Assembly: GCA_018907035.1 (NCBI GenBank)
Contig: JACCIC010000165.1
Span: forward strand, 186,001 to 250,000
Origin: Sycobia sp. Sy_11
Lineage: Eukaryota > Arthropoda > Insecta > Hymenoptera > Epichrysomallidae
Length of the DNA stretch: 64,000 nucleotides
Direction of reading: 5' to 3'
This document shows, in pieces, positions 34,440 through 45,254 of the stretch. The notes under the pieces were generated by a model. That model saw only the letters and a list, made by a program, of their open reading frames with translations. It searched no databases and was not told the DNA's origin. The number at the start of each line of letters is the position of its first letter. Positions within the stretch are counted from its first letter, which is position 1. The translations under genes and the position numbers were made by a program.

Positions 34440-35000
34440 CTCATAATTAAAAAAATGTATATTTTTTTCAGATTTTATATTCCAATTTCTCTATTCACAA
34501 CAAACAGAAAGAAAAATAAAAAAGTAACGTATTGCGCGTCACACAGTTTTTGAGACAAATTCTCCTCATTTGCGGGAAGTGTTGATTTTCTATTTCCATT
34601 GAAACAGAAATACGGCTCAGACTTATCAAATGTTCTGAAATGCTTTACCATGAGACTAATCTTAGTGAAAGAAAGTTTCCTGAGTGGTTTCAACACTTTA
34701 AGAGCTATGATTTTTATGTCGAGCAACAGAATGGCTGCAAAAGAGTAAATATTTTCGATAATTACGAACTGGAGGCATTATTTGCTAAAGATTCGTATCA
34801 AACACAAGAAGAATTTTTAGAATCATAGGGAGTTACCCGACAAGTAATTGCGAAAGGCCTAAAACTATGGGAATGATTCAGAGGCAAGGAAATTGGGCTC
34901 CGTACTAATTGAAGTCGAGAGATGTAGCACAGGATTTCTTTTTTGTGAACAGATGCTTCAACGGCAGCATCGGAATGGATTTTTACATTGTCTATTTTTT
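33295..35000 (+). repeat. Large inverted duplication, arm 1
   Basis: Co-linear with the reverse complement of about 36600-39400. Matching landmarks, in order: GCTTTTAACAGCTTC with TCCAATTAT (33440-33470); CACAATATT and CGGCGATATTCCTAA; CACCATATAGTTAGATCT (33770); CTTAATATTCAATACCTCC (34150); AATTTATTATAG (34350); ATAATTCTCAT (34435); then the mariner relic. Arm 1 has about 210 bp (33865-34080) that arm 2 lacks, including a 14-bp hairpin at 33971-34004, and a TA tract at 34390-34436. Confidence 0.7.
33971..34004. repeat. Perfect 14-bp hairpin
   Basis: TTGTAGAGTACAAG-CCGTAA-CTTGTACTCTACAA. Loop CCGTAA resembles the CCGTA loop of the hairpin in gag at 15393-15415. Confidence 0.85.
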
Positions 35001-35010
35001 GTAAAAATCT
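34555..35010 (+). pseudogene. Mariner relic (mauritiana-like N-terminal half) in arm 1
   Basis: Broken frames read HLREVLIFYFH, ETNLSERKFPEWFQHFKSYD, then FDNYELEALFAKDSYQTQEE and, out of frame, MGMIQRQGNWAPY, matching the helix-turn-helix and linker of the intact copies. It stops near 35000; no catalytic core is present. The homologous relic in arm 2 continues to the C-terminus. Confidence 0.75.
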
Positions 35011-36119
35011 CGAACGAAAGGCCTATGTTTTATTTGAACCTCGACTGTGACTCTAAGAGCTTCTTTTTATGCTTCATAGAAAGTAAAAATATTTTCCTTT
35101 GTCAGTTTTCTTTCTTTTAAGCAGTTTTTGAAAAAGCTCTTTTGCATATTTCACTTTTTTATCCAAGCTTCGTATGTTCAGAATGTCCAGCTTGAAATCG
35201 GCTATGGTTATTCGGATACCATAAAGGAACTTATCTCGATGATGTCTCGAAGAAAATATTTTGATTAATAAGTGCATCTTTCTTCCTGTATACCCTTTTT
35301 CGGTAACTAATTAATTGTTAGGTCGGTAACTAATTAATTAATTGTGCTTAGCCCAGTTTAGGTACAATTTTGTTGTAATCTAGCATTCGGACAATTAGGT
35401 ATAATGTAGCCCTAGAAAGTTTCTTATTTTTGTCAAACACATTTATTGTCAAACAAACATATAGAGCATTATAATTAACCGTATTACAGTCAAGTTACTC
35501 TTAACGTTCAAGATCTTTTTGTCGACTACAATTCTCTGTATTTGTAAAACTCTCTTTTTTGTGACACTTCTTCCCAAATGAATATTGTAGGTTTTCTATT
35601 ATTTGGAGATAAATCCTTCGTATTAACTTTTTTTACGTATTTTGTTTAATAATTATTCAATTAGTAAATATATGTTTGATAATTATTTGCTTAGTAAATA
35701 CTTGTTTTATAATTACTAGGGAGAATATTTTATTAGTTAATATATTCGATTATGTTATTTATTACTATAATATATGCAAACTTTTATATCAATTAATGAA
35801 TAAATTTAATGATTTGTTATTTATTTTTTAATACATAGGTGGTTGCACTTGGCTGTGTTAGTAATAAAAGGTCAGATCTCGTGCGTATCTGATATTTTCC
35901 TTTTTTTTTTAATGGAATTGAAATTTTTTATAGGAATTTAGTAAGTTTTATTGTTTTCTATTACTTGGATTACTTGAACATCTTTTGTTTATAACGAAAA
36001 ATTTTTATTAGTTGCTCAACTTGCTTGCATTGATTTTTTAAAAAATTTTAGTCTTTATTCTTAAAAAGTGATTACCTGTTTATAAGTCAAGGTACTAAAC
36101 AGTACTAACTACTATTATT
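35011..36119. other. Spacer between the inverted arms
   Basis: AT-rich, no matching partner, no recognised coding. A 67-codon minus frame at 35277-35074 has no family resemblance I can name. TAATTAATTG-type short repeats occur near 35310-35345. Confidence 0.5.
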
Positions 36120-37010
36120 TCTGTCTTTTAGTAAATTGTCGGATACCATCTCGAAAAAGCGATTGGTCTTTGAGGCGATCGACAAATCTATCCATTCTGT
36201 AATTTATTTATAATAGTCGAAACGCTGGTCAACTAAGCCATGTCCCATCGATTGGAATAATTGTTTGTCGCAAGGAACAATGTTTGCAAAGTACATTGGG
36301 TGTGGTATGAATTCCCATTATAGGGTTTCCAAGTATGCTTTGACATGTTCTACGACATGTAGACGAACATTGTGATGTTGCAGCATCACCATATCATGTC
36401 TCTCTTGGTATTGTGGCCATTCGTCCTCTAATTATCGACTCAAACGAATCAATTGTGTTTGATACCGATCTCTTTTCATGGTTTTACTCGCTTTCAACAA
36501 GTCATAATATACTACCCCGAGCTGTTTACTATAAAAATAAATTTGGGACCGTGAATATTCGCTCTTAGCTTCGATTTGGAGACATGACTGAACATTCGTT
36601 GATGAACATGTCTGATTTTCGTAGTGGATTCATTTTTCGTCGGCGGTTACAATGCGATGTAAAAATCTCTCCCGATTCTATTGTTGAAGCAGCTGTTGAC
36701 AAGAAAAAAAAACCCGTACAATATTTCTTGGCTTCGATTTGTACGGAATCCAATTTCCTTGCTTCTGTATCATTCTCATAGCTTTGGTCTTATATAATTG
36801 CTTATCGAGTGACTCCCAAGAATTCTGCAAATTTTTCTTGCGTTCGACACGACTCTTCAGCAAGTAATGCCTCCAATTCGGAATCATCGACAATTTTTAT
36901 GCTTTCACCGACATTCCGGTCCTTAATACAAATCACTGCTCTTAAAGCATTAAAAACACGGACGAAATCTTTCACTATGAGTAGTCTCAAACTACTCGTC
37001 AATTTAAAGT
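36120..37010 (-). pseudogene. Mariner relic (mauritiana-like) in arm 2
   Basis: From 37002 downward: LRAVICIKDRNVGESIKIVD, LEALLAEESCRTQEKFAEFL, QAIIYKTKAMRMIQKQGNW, FFSCQQLLQQ. Across stops the core follows: MVMLQHHNVRLHVVEHVKAY (second Asp now His) and FIPHPMYFANIVPCDKQLF near the third Asp. Nearly full length but riddled with changes. Confidence 0.78.
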
Positions 37011-39480
37011 TTTTTTTCTTTTCCCTGTTTGCTGTAGATAGAGTAAATGGAATATCACATCTGAAAAAAGGAATATTTTTTTATATATGAGAATTATATA
37101 TAGAAAATAAATAAATTAATGAATATTATCTAATTAGACTATAATAAATTATAATTAAATAAGTGGGGAAACTTGATACTATATCCACCTGGTGAATATG
37201 GTGGCGATGATTGGTGTGTATTAATTGACATCTGAAAAAACAAATAATAAATTTAATTTTGTATATAGCTATCTGGAGGGAGATATTGAATATTAAAAGT
37301 AGGATTTTAATTGAAAGGGACTGTATGAAAAATGAATATTGAGAAAACAATTAATTTAGAGAAGGAAATCTGATAATATACGTGGGTAAGTCAATAAGTC
37401 TTTAGAAAAACAATTTTTTTGGGGTAAATTTTTTTTTATTTTTCAACATAATCTTCTTCTAGTTCAATACACTTTGACAGACGTACTACCATTTTTTTAA
37501 ACATTCAGAAAAGTATGATTGTTGTAGTTCCTCAAAATAAGCATGTGTGTGAGTGATGACCTCCTCATTTGACGTAAAACGTTGTCTGCTGAGATATTTT
37601 TTAAAATTTGGATATAAGAAGAAGTCACTCGGGGCTAGATCTGATGAGTACGGTGATGGTCTATCAATTCAAACTTCAATTCCTGAATTTTAGCCATCGA
37701 AACTGCGTACGTATGCACTCATGCATTATCATAGAGGAAGAGGACTTTTTTTCTTTAAATAAAGATGATTTTCTTTTATTTTCTCATGTAGCTGACTTAA
37801 TAATGACGCATAATACTTTCCAGTAATAATTTGTCCCTTTTCCAAATAGTCAATAAGGATATTACCACGTGCATAATCATTCCAGCTGATTTCACCGTTT
37901 TTGTTTTCTTCGGAGCCCGTTCGCCTTTCATAATCCATTGTTTAGACTGTTTTTTCGTCTCGAGAGTGTAGTGGTATATCCATGTTTCATCTACAGTGAT
38001 TAATCTATGTAGAAATCATCTCGGTTGCGACGCATGCGTTCCAAAAGAGCCTTTGAAGAGACCACGCGGTTGCGTTTGTTCTCAGCTGAGAGAAAACGCG
38101 GCACACATCTCGCAGATACTTTTTTCATAGGCAATTTTCATGCAAAATTGAAACGACGGTACCTTTTGAAACCCCTCTGGCCTTTAACTATTTCGCACAA
38201 TTTTATTCTACGGTCATTGAACACCATATCATGGATTTTATCGATCATTTCCGGGGTACTCACGTCTAAGGGACGTCCTGAAAGATGTTCATTTTCTGTT
38301 GATGTACGGCCACGTTCAAATCCATTTATCCAATTGTAAACTGTTACATAAACAAGGGCCGATGTGCCATGAACTGACTTCAACTCAGCTTTTATTTATT
38401 TTGCTGTTAAGCCTTTTAAATAGAAATGTTTCACCGCTCTATACTCACTTTTTCCATTTTCTTAAGCAAACAAAAGTTATTTACTTCAACTGACGATAAA
38501 AACGAAACCACTAGATGAATATGGCTGCAATTTTGCCACATACCTAGTGAGGAATGATGCTTCCTAGACACATGTCATTTGCGATGCTACGAGCGCTATC
38601 TCTTAGATTTTCCAAGGACTTATTGACCTCCCCTCGTAATTTTAATAGATAATTTTTTTTTTTATTAAAATAAACAAATCCATTATTCTGTTGTTATGTA
38701 GATGTAGTCGACCATGAGATCTAACTGTATGGTGCTAAGGTACTGGTCCACATGCACATTCGTAAGTAGAACATTGGAAAATGCACTAAATTATTGGCTT
38801 TAATGACTGCAAAATTCATTCGCGTACACTGTGGAACAAAATGAACGCGATTACCAAACAAAGAATACAATGCGTGAACTAATATTTGGCGGCGGTTATC
38901 TTGACTACAGTAAACTTAGTATATTACAAGCAGTAGAGCTCATATTGAAAGTGGCGTTCGAATTCTACACCATTGAAGAGATGTAGAAAGAAATTCGGCA
39001 TGCTTATGGCTGTGCGGAGCTACATAAACTATGTATTTTATTTTAACTAAGATATACTTAGGAATATGGCCGCATGTACAATAGTTAGGCGATGATTATA
39101 GAGACGTTAATTAATAACGAAAATAATATTGTGTTACTTCGCGCGCAAAATTAAAATTAAGAAAATAATTATTAATGTTGTTTCTCCAATAGAAATGTAG
39201 ATAATTGGAGCAGAAGCTGTTAAAAGCTATTTAATAATAATGTGCACAATACTTAACGACTACTGGTGATAAGGATAATAACTTATTAGTTAGATTTTTT
39301 TATTTATTTTTTATTATATGAATAGTAAAAAGTTATTGGAGATGATACTGAATAATAATCATAACTATTGGGGAGTGTGTGGGGGAAGGAACGCTATATT
39401 TCCGCGTGAACTCACTCGTGATATTTTTGGTTGTGTTTAGAAATTAATAATTAAATAATATCTATTTGTTGAAAAATATT
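36600..39480 (-). repeat. Large inverted duplication, arm 2
   Basis: Reverse complement of arm 1, with the 1256-bp irritans-type mariner (37381-38636) inserted and about 200 extra bp near 38800-38985. The outer limit is near 39480 (ATTGGTGA), matching the TCACCAAT at 33224 beside the LTR-like block. Confidence 0.65.
37381..38636 (-). mobile_element. Irritans-type mariner, decayed, inserted in arm 2
   Basis: 1256 bp between TA duplications (37379-37380 and 38637-38638). Terminal inverted repeats: CGTGGGTAAGTCAATAAGTC on the left and, on the other strand, CGAGGGGAGGTCAATAAGTC. Minus-strand transposase pieces: KSVHGTSALVYVTVYNWING, RPLDVSTPEMIDKIHDMVFN and DRRIKL (38383-38138), then ARGNILIDYLEKGQIITGKY (37860-37800). 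These match the Himar1-like (irritans) group. Stops and frameshifts in the middle and at the C-terminus make it inactive. Confidence 0.85.
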
Positions 39481-39489
39481 TATTGGTGA

Positions 39490-39572
39490 TGGAAGAAATA
39501 ATTAGAAGAATTTAGATATTATTAATTGAATAACTTTTTGTTTACTCAAGAATATTTCTCGGTGAGAGAGAC

Positions 39573-39656
<84 letters not shown>

Positions 39657-40348
39657 CAAGTAAAAATTCCGAGACTCATAACTCAAGTAATTTCCACTTT
39701 TTGGTATGAATTAAATTTTTTTACGCTTGTTATAGCTGTTGAGTGATTTTTGCGAAAGTAAAAAATCGCATTGAAATTTATTAATACACTTATTTAATAA
39801 CGTAGTATAGGAATTGTGCTGCAACGTTTGGCGCGCAAGAAAACATCTCACAAAATAGCAATCCTCGAGGGGAATTTATGACTCGCGTAAATTGAATTCA
39901 TTAGGAAATATTTTTTTCCTTTTTTTTCAATCTTTTTCAACATTCATGAAAGTAAGTTAAATAAATTTGAAATTATGGAAATTTATGTGGACGAGCAATT
40001 GCATAAGGATGCTGATTGAAATTTTTTTTTTGTATTTATTCGTGGATGGAGAATTTAGGAATTGATGGGTTTTTTCTCTTTCTTTCGTAATCGAACAAAT
40101 TTCTTGTATGTATGGAAAGAAAATTATATAGATACTGAGTAACCTCAACTAAAGTCGAATAAAAGAAGAGTGGGAATTTATAATTTTCATGGTTTATTTT
40201 CTATTGGAAATTGAATATTATTCTATTTTGCTGAATATTTATTTGCAGAAATCCAGAAGTTATACTTAGCCTTGAAACTAATTGGATGAAGTATTGACCT
40301 TTATGATTATGAACATTCTATATGTATTATAATATTTACAATTTTATT

Positions 40349-40389
<41 letters not shown>

Positions 40390-41055
40390 CGATTTTTTAT
40401 ATTAAATATCATTTACATATATGTGTTATTTCTGGTTAAATATAATATCAATTTGTTCTTTCCATTTAAATTTATTGCTGCCTTGTCGGATTAATTATTG
40501 GTGAGAGAAATTTAACAATTTAACAGAGATATTATTAGTTGATTCATTAAATTATGATATGTAAAATTTTGTCAATTTATAACGTTTATATAAAATAAAT
40601 CTCATAAAACTTTTTAATATATTTTTTAATAATAATATTTAATAAAAGTAAGGTAATGGTCGTAGTCAAAAACGACCTTTCGTATACCCCTATTTAGTTG
40701 CAGAGGACGGGGATGGTGTCTTATGAATTATATGAGTATCAGTGGTCAATGAGAATTATATTGGATTGACAATAATCGTTCAGTGAATGATTGTGATTTA
40801 ATGGAATTGTTTTTTTGGGTCTTTGAAGTTAAGAATATAAAGTAGATTCTAATTTCTTTTTTTCTCTTTTTTTCCTCTTTAATGGAATTAGCTGATATAA
40901 ATTTTCTTCTGTGTGACTAAATTGTTCTTTTTGGGTGAAATTATAGTTATGGCTGATTTGATTTTGGAGAAATTAATTAAAAAAAGAGTAATATCAAAAT
41001 AAGAATTTCATCAACTGCAGAAGGTAAAACTTAATTATTTTCCATACCATATACA
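39490..41055. other. AT-rich region with a long (GA)n tract
   Basis: (GA)n at 39574-39652 and (TA)n at 40351-40385. A stretch at about 40498-40550 resembles 39472-39530 (TTATTGGTGA, GATATTATTA), suggesting another diverged piece of the arm family. No coding recognised. Confidence 0.5.

Positions 41056-41058
<3 letters not shown>

Positions 41059-41116
<58 letters not shown>
41059..41116. repeat. (TA)n microsatellite
   Basis: Pure TA tract directly before a mariner 5' end. Confidence 0.95.
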
Positions 41117-41118
<2 letters not shown>

Positions 41119-41119
41119 T

Positions 41120-41440
41120 GGTTGTACAAGTATGTTTCCAATAGATGTTTGTCAAAAGATGGTGTCACCAGCGTATTCCGGGTACAAATGTCGGACCTCA
41201 TGTGCTATATTTGTAGTTTGTTTCTTTCAGTGTCGTTTATTTTATAGAGCAACACCATGGCTAGATCCAGCGAAATAAACGTCATTTGCGGGAAACGCTG
41301 TTTTATACTTTAATATGAGAAAAATTGCGGCTGAGGCCTATCATTTCGTTTGTAATCTTATGGGTCAGGATGTGCTGATGAAATAACGTGACGCAAGTGG
41401 TTCAAACGGCTCTCCTGATTTTGATCAGCCAAAAGAAACT
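41120..41440 (+). pseudogene. Mariner 5' fragment
   Basis: TTGGTTGTACAAGTATG near 41120 resembles a mauritiana-type terminal repeat. About 130 bp later, in shifted frames, HLREALLFYFNMRKIAAEAY and a KWFKRL-like piece give the transposase N-terminus. Everything after the helix-turn-helix is missing. Confidence 0.6.
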
Positions 41441-41755
41441 CTTAGAATCATAGTCGAGGTTTTTACCAAAAACAGCCCCATTGAAAAGAATTTAACCACA
41501 GAAAGTAAATTATATTAAATTGAATATTATAATTAAGAATAATTCTTGTATCAAATATATTTTTATACTATTTATGAACATTATTTACATACGTGTTATG
41601 TAGTAGTACTATAGTTGTAAGATTTTTATACAAATATGACTTATTCTAGTTATTCTTTTATTTCGTTGATTCTTTGACAACTATTTTATAGTTTAATATT
41701 ACTTTATCTTCATATAATTCATAAAGCAATGATAAATAAAGCGAACGTAAACAGA
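41441..41755. other. AT-rich spacer
   Basis: Nothing recognised. Confidence 0.4.
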
Positions 41756-42530
41756 ATTGTCTTATAGTTTTGTTTACACGACCAAATATCCCGCGAGTGA
41801 CGAGCCCTACCGAGCGGAGATTTGTGGGGAGACAAAGTCTTCCCCGCTACGCCGTTTCGAGAAGGTCGCGGTCGGTATCAGGATGGGAAAAGAAGACCTC
41901 TCTCTCTCTCTCTCTCTCGCGTTTCGGAGCAACAAGTCTCTCGGAGTACGATGCCAAGTAGCCAAAAGCACTAGAAGCCATCGAGTTCAAAGCAGTGAGG
42001 GTGACCTAGATTCCTGTTCACGAGGACAAGTCCAGGTCTCGTGTGAGAGGCGCAATTGCAAGGCCAGATAACCGAAAGAGAAGCCGGGAGTGATCATCCC
42101 GAGAGATTAGTCCGGCGTATGAGACGTCACCGAGTAATGAGCGACGGGTATAGAGCGCGGGGTAAGTGCTACTCTTCTGCTTCATCCTCGAGTGTATATT
42201 TCGCAAGGTCTACAGGGAATAGCCCTGAAACCCCTAGAGTAATCTCGTCTGTATTCTTATTAATGATCGCGTTACTTTAGTTCTTAGTGCGCATTAGCGT
42301 AGTCTTTCTCAGTCATCCACACCGTGCGAAATTCGCCACCTTGTTGAGCCTGCCGTGGCCGCGCGTATACGTAGTGCTGGCGTAACCGACGCAAAAAGAT
42401 AAAGCGAGCCACATACAGCTCGCGCTGAGACCCCTGTCTCAGCTAGCGCCCAACGTCTGTTTTCTCGGTCTAATTGTATAATTGCGAGTGACTCAATAAA
42501 TATTTAATTGTTAGTTGATATGGAACATAC
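41756..42530 (+). other. CpG-rich block, possibly a solo LTR or an exon/promoter region
   Basis: Sharp rise in GC and CpG against the AT-rich surroundings, starting near TGTCTTATAG. A short CT tract (41896-41918) and an AATAAA at 42495-42500 are present. Composition and the end signal resemble the other LTR blocks here, but there is no clear TG/CA boundary, primer site or partner. Frames of 60-104 codons on both strands have no recognised domain. Confidence 0.35.
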
Positions 42531-42750
42531 GCCTCATTCGTTTTCCTTCCCTTTTTTCAGAAAGTATTAAACAATATTATTTACGCGCCAGTGGCTTGAT
42601 GATCACTGTGCGAGAAGCTACATATCCGCATTTTCAAAACGGGCTTGCCGTTATAATATATAAATATATAAATATATATATATATATATATAATATTATA
42701 ATTATAATGACTACATATTAAACTAATATAAATATATATAATGAAATATA

Positions 42751-44035
42751 TCAGGTATGTGAATAAGTCTTTCCCGTTTTTTTTCAAATTTTGAGCCTTT
42801 ATTGTGAAAAAAGGGTTACAAATGAATTATTGGAAGTATTGGCCATCGCTAGCTACAACTTTTTCCCATCTTTCTGGCAACATACGAATCCCGTTGCGAA
42901 AAAATTCGACCGGTTTGGCCTCTATCCAGTCATCCACCCATTTTTTGGCTTCCTCGTAGGAATGGAAGTGCTGGTCAGCCAGGCCATGCGTCATCGATCT
43001 GAAGAGATGGTAATCAGAAGGAGCAACGTCTGGACTATACGGCGGGTGGGGTAGGACTTCCCATTTGAGCGTTTCTAAGTATGTTTTCACCGGCGGTGCA
43101 ACATGTGGGCGAGCATTGTTATGTTGCAAAATAACTTTGTCGTGCCTGTCGGAGTATTGTGGCCGTTTTTCTCGCAGTGCGCGGCTCAAACGCATCAATT
43201 GTCGTCGATAGACCTCGCCTGTGATCCTTTCATTCGGTTTCAGAAGCTCATAGTAAACCACACCTAGCTGGTCCCACCATATACAGAGCATGAGCTTGGC
43301 GCCATGAATATTTGGCTTGGCCGTCGATGATGATGCATGGCCGGGTAGTCCCCATGATTTTCTTCGCTTCGGATTATCGTAACGTATCCACTTTTCATCG
43401 CCAGTCACGATACGATGCAGAAAACCCTTTCTTTTATGTCGCTGAAGCAGCTGTTCGCAAGTGAAAAAACGCCGTTCGACGTCTCTCAGCTTCAGTTCGT
43501 ACGGCACCCAATTTCCTTGCTTTTGGATCATTCCCATGGCTTTCAAACGCCTGGAAATGGTTGTTCGGTCAACTCCCAATGCTTCAGCAAGTTCTTCTTG
43601 CGTTTGACAAGAATCTTCATCAAGCAAAGTCGCCAATTCTCGATCTTCAAAGATTTGCGGCCGCCCGGAACGCTCCTTGTCTTCCATGTCGAAATCACCA
43701 CTTTTGAAGCGTCGAAACCGTCCGCGAACACTTGAATCATCGACACAACCTTCTCCATAAGCCTCCTGAAGCAATCGATGCGTCTCGGCAGCAGATTTCT
43801 TCAAATTGAACCAATAAAGTGAAACTTCCCGCAAATGACGTCGACTCGGCTCAAATTTCGACATTTTCACAATATCAAAAATTTATGATGCGAAAAAATT
43901 TTAACTAATGTGTTAGTATGAAATTGTTGACATATGAATAAGCTTTGATTATGACATATGTAACCATTGAATACTCGCACAGTATTGGTGGCGCCATCTC
44001 TTACAAAAACGGGAAAGACTTATTCACAATCCTAA
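42751..44035 (-). mobile_element. Full-length mauritiana-type mariner, copy 2
   Basis: 1285 bp between TA duplications (42749-42750 and 44036-44037), same ends as copies 1 and 3 with small changes in the terminal repeats (TCAGGTATGTG, TTAGGATTGTG). Confidence 0.95.
42827..43864 (-). CDS. Mariner transposase, copy 2, second catalytic Asp replaced by Asn
   Basis: 345 residues from ATG at 43864, fully open. The first and third catalytic Asp are intact (D156 in VTGDEKW, D284 in PSDYHLF), but position 249 reads LQHNNARPH: Asn where copies 1 and 3 have Asp. In DD34D transposases all three acidic residues hold metal ions, so this copy should be catalytically dead. It also has VRGRFRRF for VRGWFRRF in the helix-turn-helix region and FDMEDKE for FDVEDKE. 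The terminal repeats remain, so it could be moved by another copy. It could also bind DNA or dimerise without cutting; this is inference. Confidence 0.93.
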   Translation of the reverse strand: MSKFEPSRRHLREVSLYWFNLKKSAAETHRLLQEAYGEGCVDDSSVRGRFRRFKSGDFDMEDKERSGRPQIFEDRELATLLDEDSCQTQEELAEALGVDRTTISRRLKAMGMIQKQGNWVPYELKLRDVERRFFTCEQLLQRHKRKGFLHRIVTGDEKWIRYDNPKRRKSWGLPGHASSSTAKPNIHGAKLMLCIWWDQLGVVYYELLKPNERITGEVYRRQLMRLSRALREKRPQYSDRHDKVILQHNNARPHVAPPVKTYLETLKWEVLPHPPYSPDVAPSDYHLFRSMTHGLADQHFHSYEEAKKWVDDWIEAKPVEFFRNGIRMLPERWEKVVASDGQYFQ

Positions 44036-44037
44036 TA

Positions 44038-44370
44038 AAATAAATAAATTATAACATAATAATATAACTAAAAATAAATATAAGTTATTATAATTATAAT
44101 CATAGTAAGAGTGTGCTTATTTACAATCATCCTCATCGATTCATCTGAAATAAAACCATTAGTATTCAGAAAAAAACTTAAGGTTAGTAAACAAAAATTT
44201 GACTGCTTATCGGATATATAGAATACTGCTTATACCAACATAGCTGTCACTTCGAAGACTAATCTAATAACCTTATGATAAAACGTATATACCCCTATCC
44301 CCACAATTAAAATATATTATTATCTCCATTATTAAAATTCTATAATATGTTCACTCTCTCGACTTTTATA
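44038..44370. other. AT-rich spacer
   Basis: No feature recognised. Confidence 0.4.
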
Positions 44371-44990
44371 TAAATATTATTCTAATAAATTTACTATACA
44401 ATTCAAGTTAATAAAAAGTGACAAATTTTGTCTTATTTACTTCACTGTTGTATTAAATTCATGTTATTTCGATTCTTAGAATGTGAATATTTTTGATAGT
44501 CTCTCTTTTATACTTATTTTTAATACCCTGTTCTAAAGTATCTACACTATTAAAATCAAATGAATGCAAAAATTTTAAACAGTGTTCTTCTAATCCATAT
44601 GAATATATGAACTCCATGAACTATGTTGATGTGCATAAATTCTCTTTTTTAAATATCTACCCGTTGGTCCAATGTAGCATTCTTTACAATCAATATAATT
44701 AATTTATAAACAAGTTCTGATTTTAAACATTGATCATTCTTTGTAATTCTTAAATAATCCACTTTAATTATTACTATTTTTACAGAATACTTGAATATTA
44801 TATTTTTAAAAATTTCTTCTAATTTTTTCAGATAACCTTCTAACACATGGTAAGACAATAACCGCCGCCTTGTTAGTTCTAATTCTTGTATATTTTTCAT
44901 GTTCACAATTATAAATTTCATATATTCTTTAGCAATAATTTTATTTCTGAATTCCATTGGATAATTAATTTTAATAAATGTTTCTTTTAC
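44370..44990 (-). pseudogene. Penelope-like element relic, C-terminal (GIY-YIG) end
   Basis: A 102-codon frame (44957-44649) ends NDQCLKSELVYKLIILIVKN, where the S-x-LVYKI block normally leads into the GIY-YIG nuclease of Penelope-like retroelements. Below 44649, in shifted frames, comes a HEFDFNKVDTLEQGIKNKYK-like segment and then TVKQTRQNLSLFI-like residues, recalling the usual C-terminal end with an Asn-Leu stretch. No RT part is visible. It could be another GIY-YIG family. Confidence 0.5.
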
Positions 44991-45254
44991 TATCTGTGAA
45001 TTTTGTGTCTAAAACGTTTATGTGATAATTTAATAGCTCTGTTAATGACACTTTTCAGTGCCTCAAAAGCCTACCAAACCAAGTAGGCGCTCTATACCAA
45101 TCAAGTTTTACTCTATTATTATTAACTGAAATGACAGTAATGTCTCAAAAACCCAAAAGATTATTCATTTCGCTTTATTTGAATATATCGCGAATGTTGA
45201 CGCACGCGGGCAGTCAACTTTGAACTTTTGCGCTAGTCTGTTCTGTATCACGAA

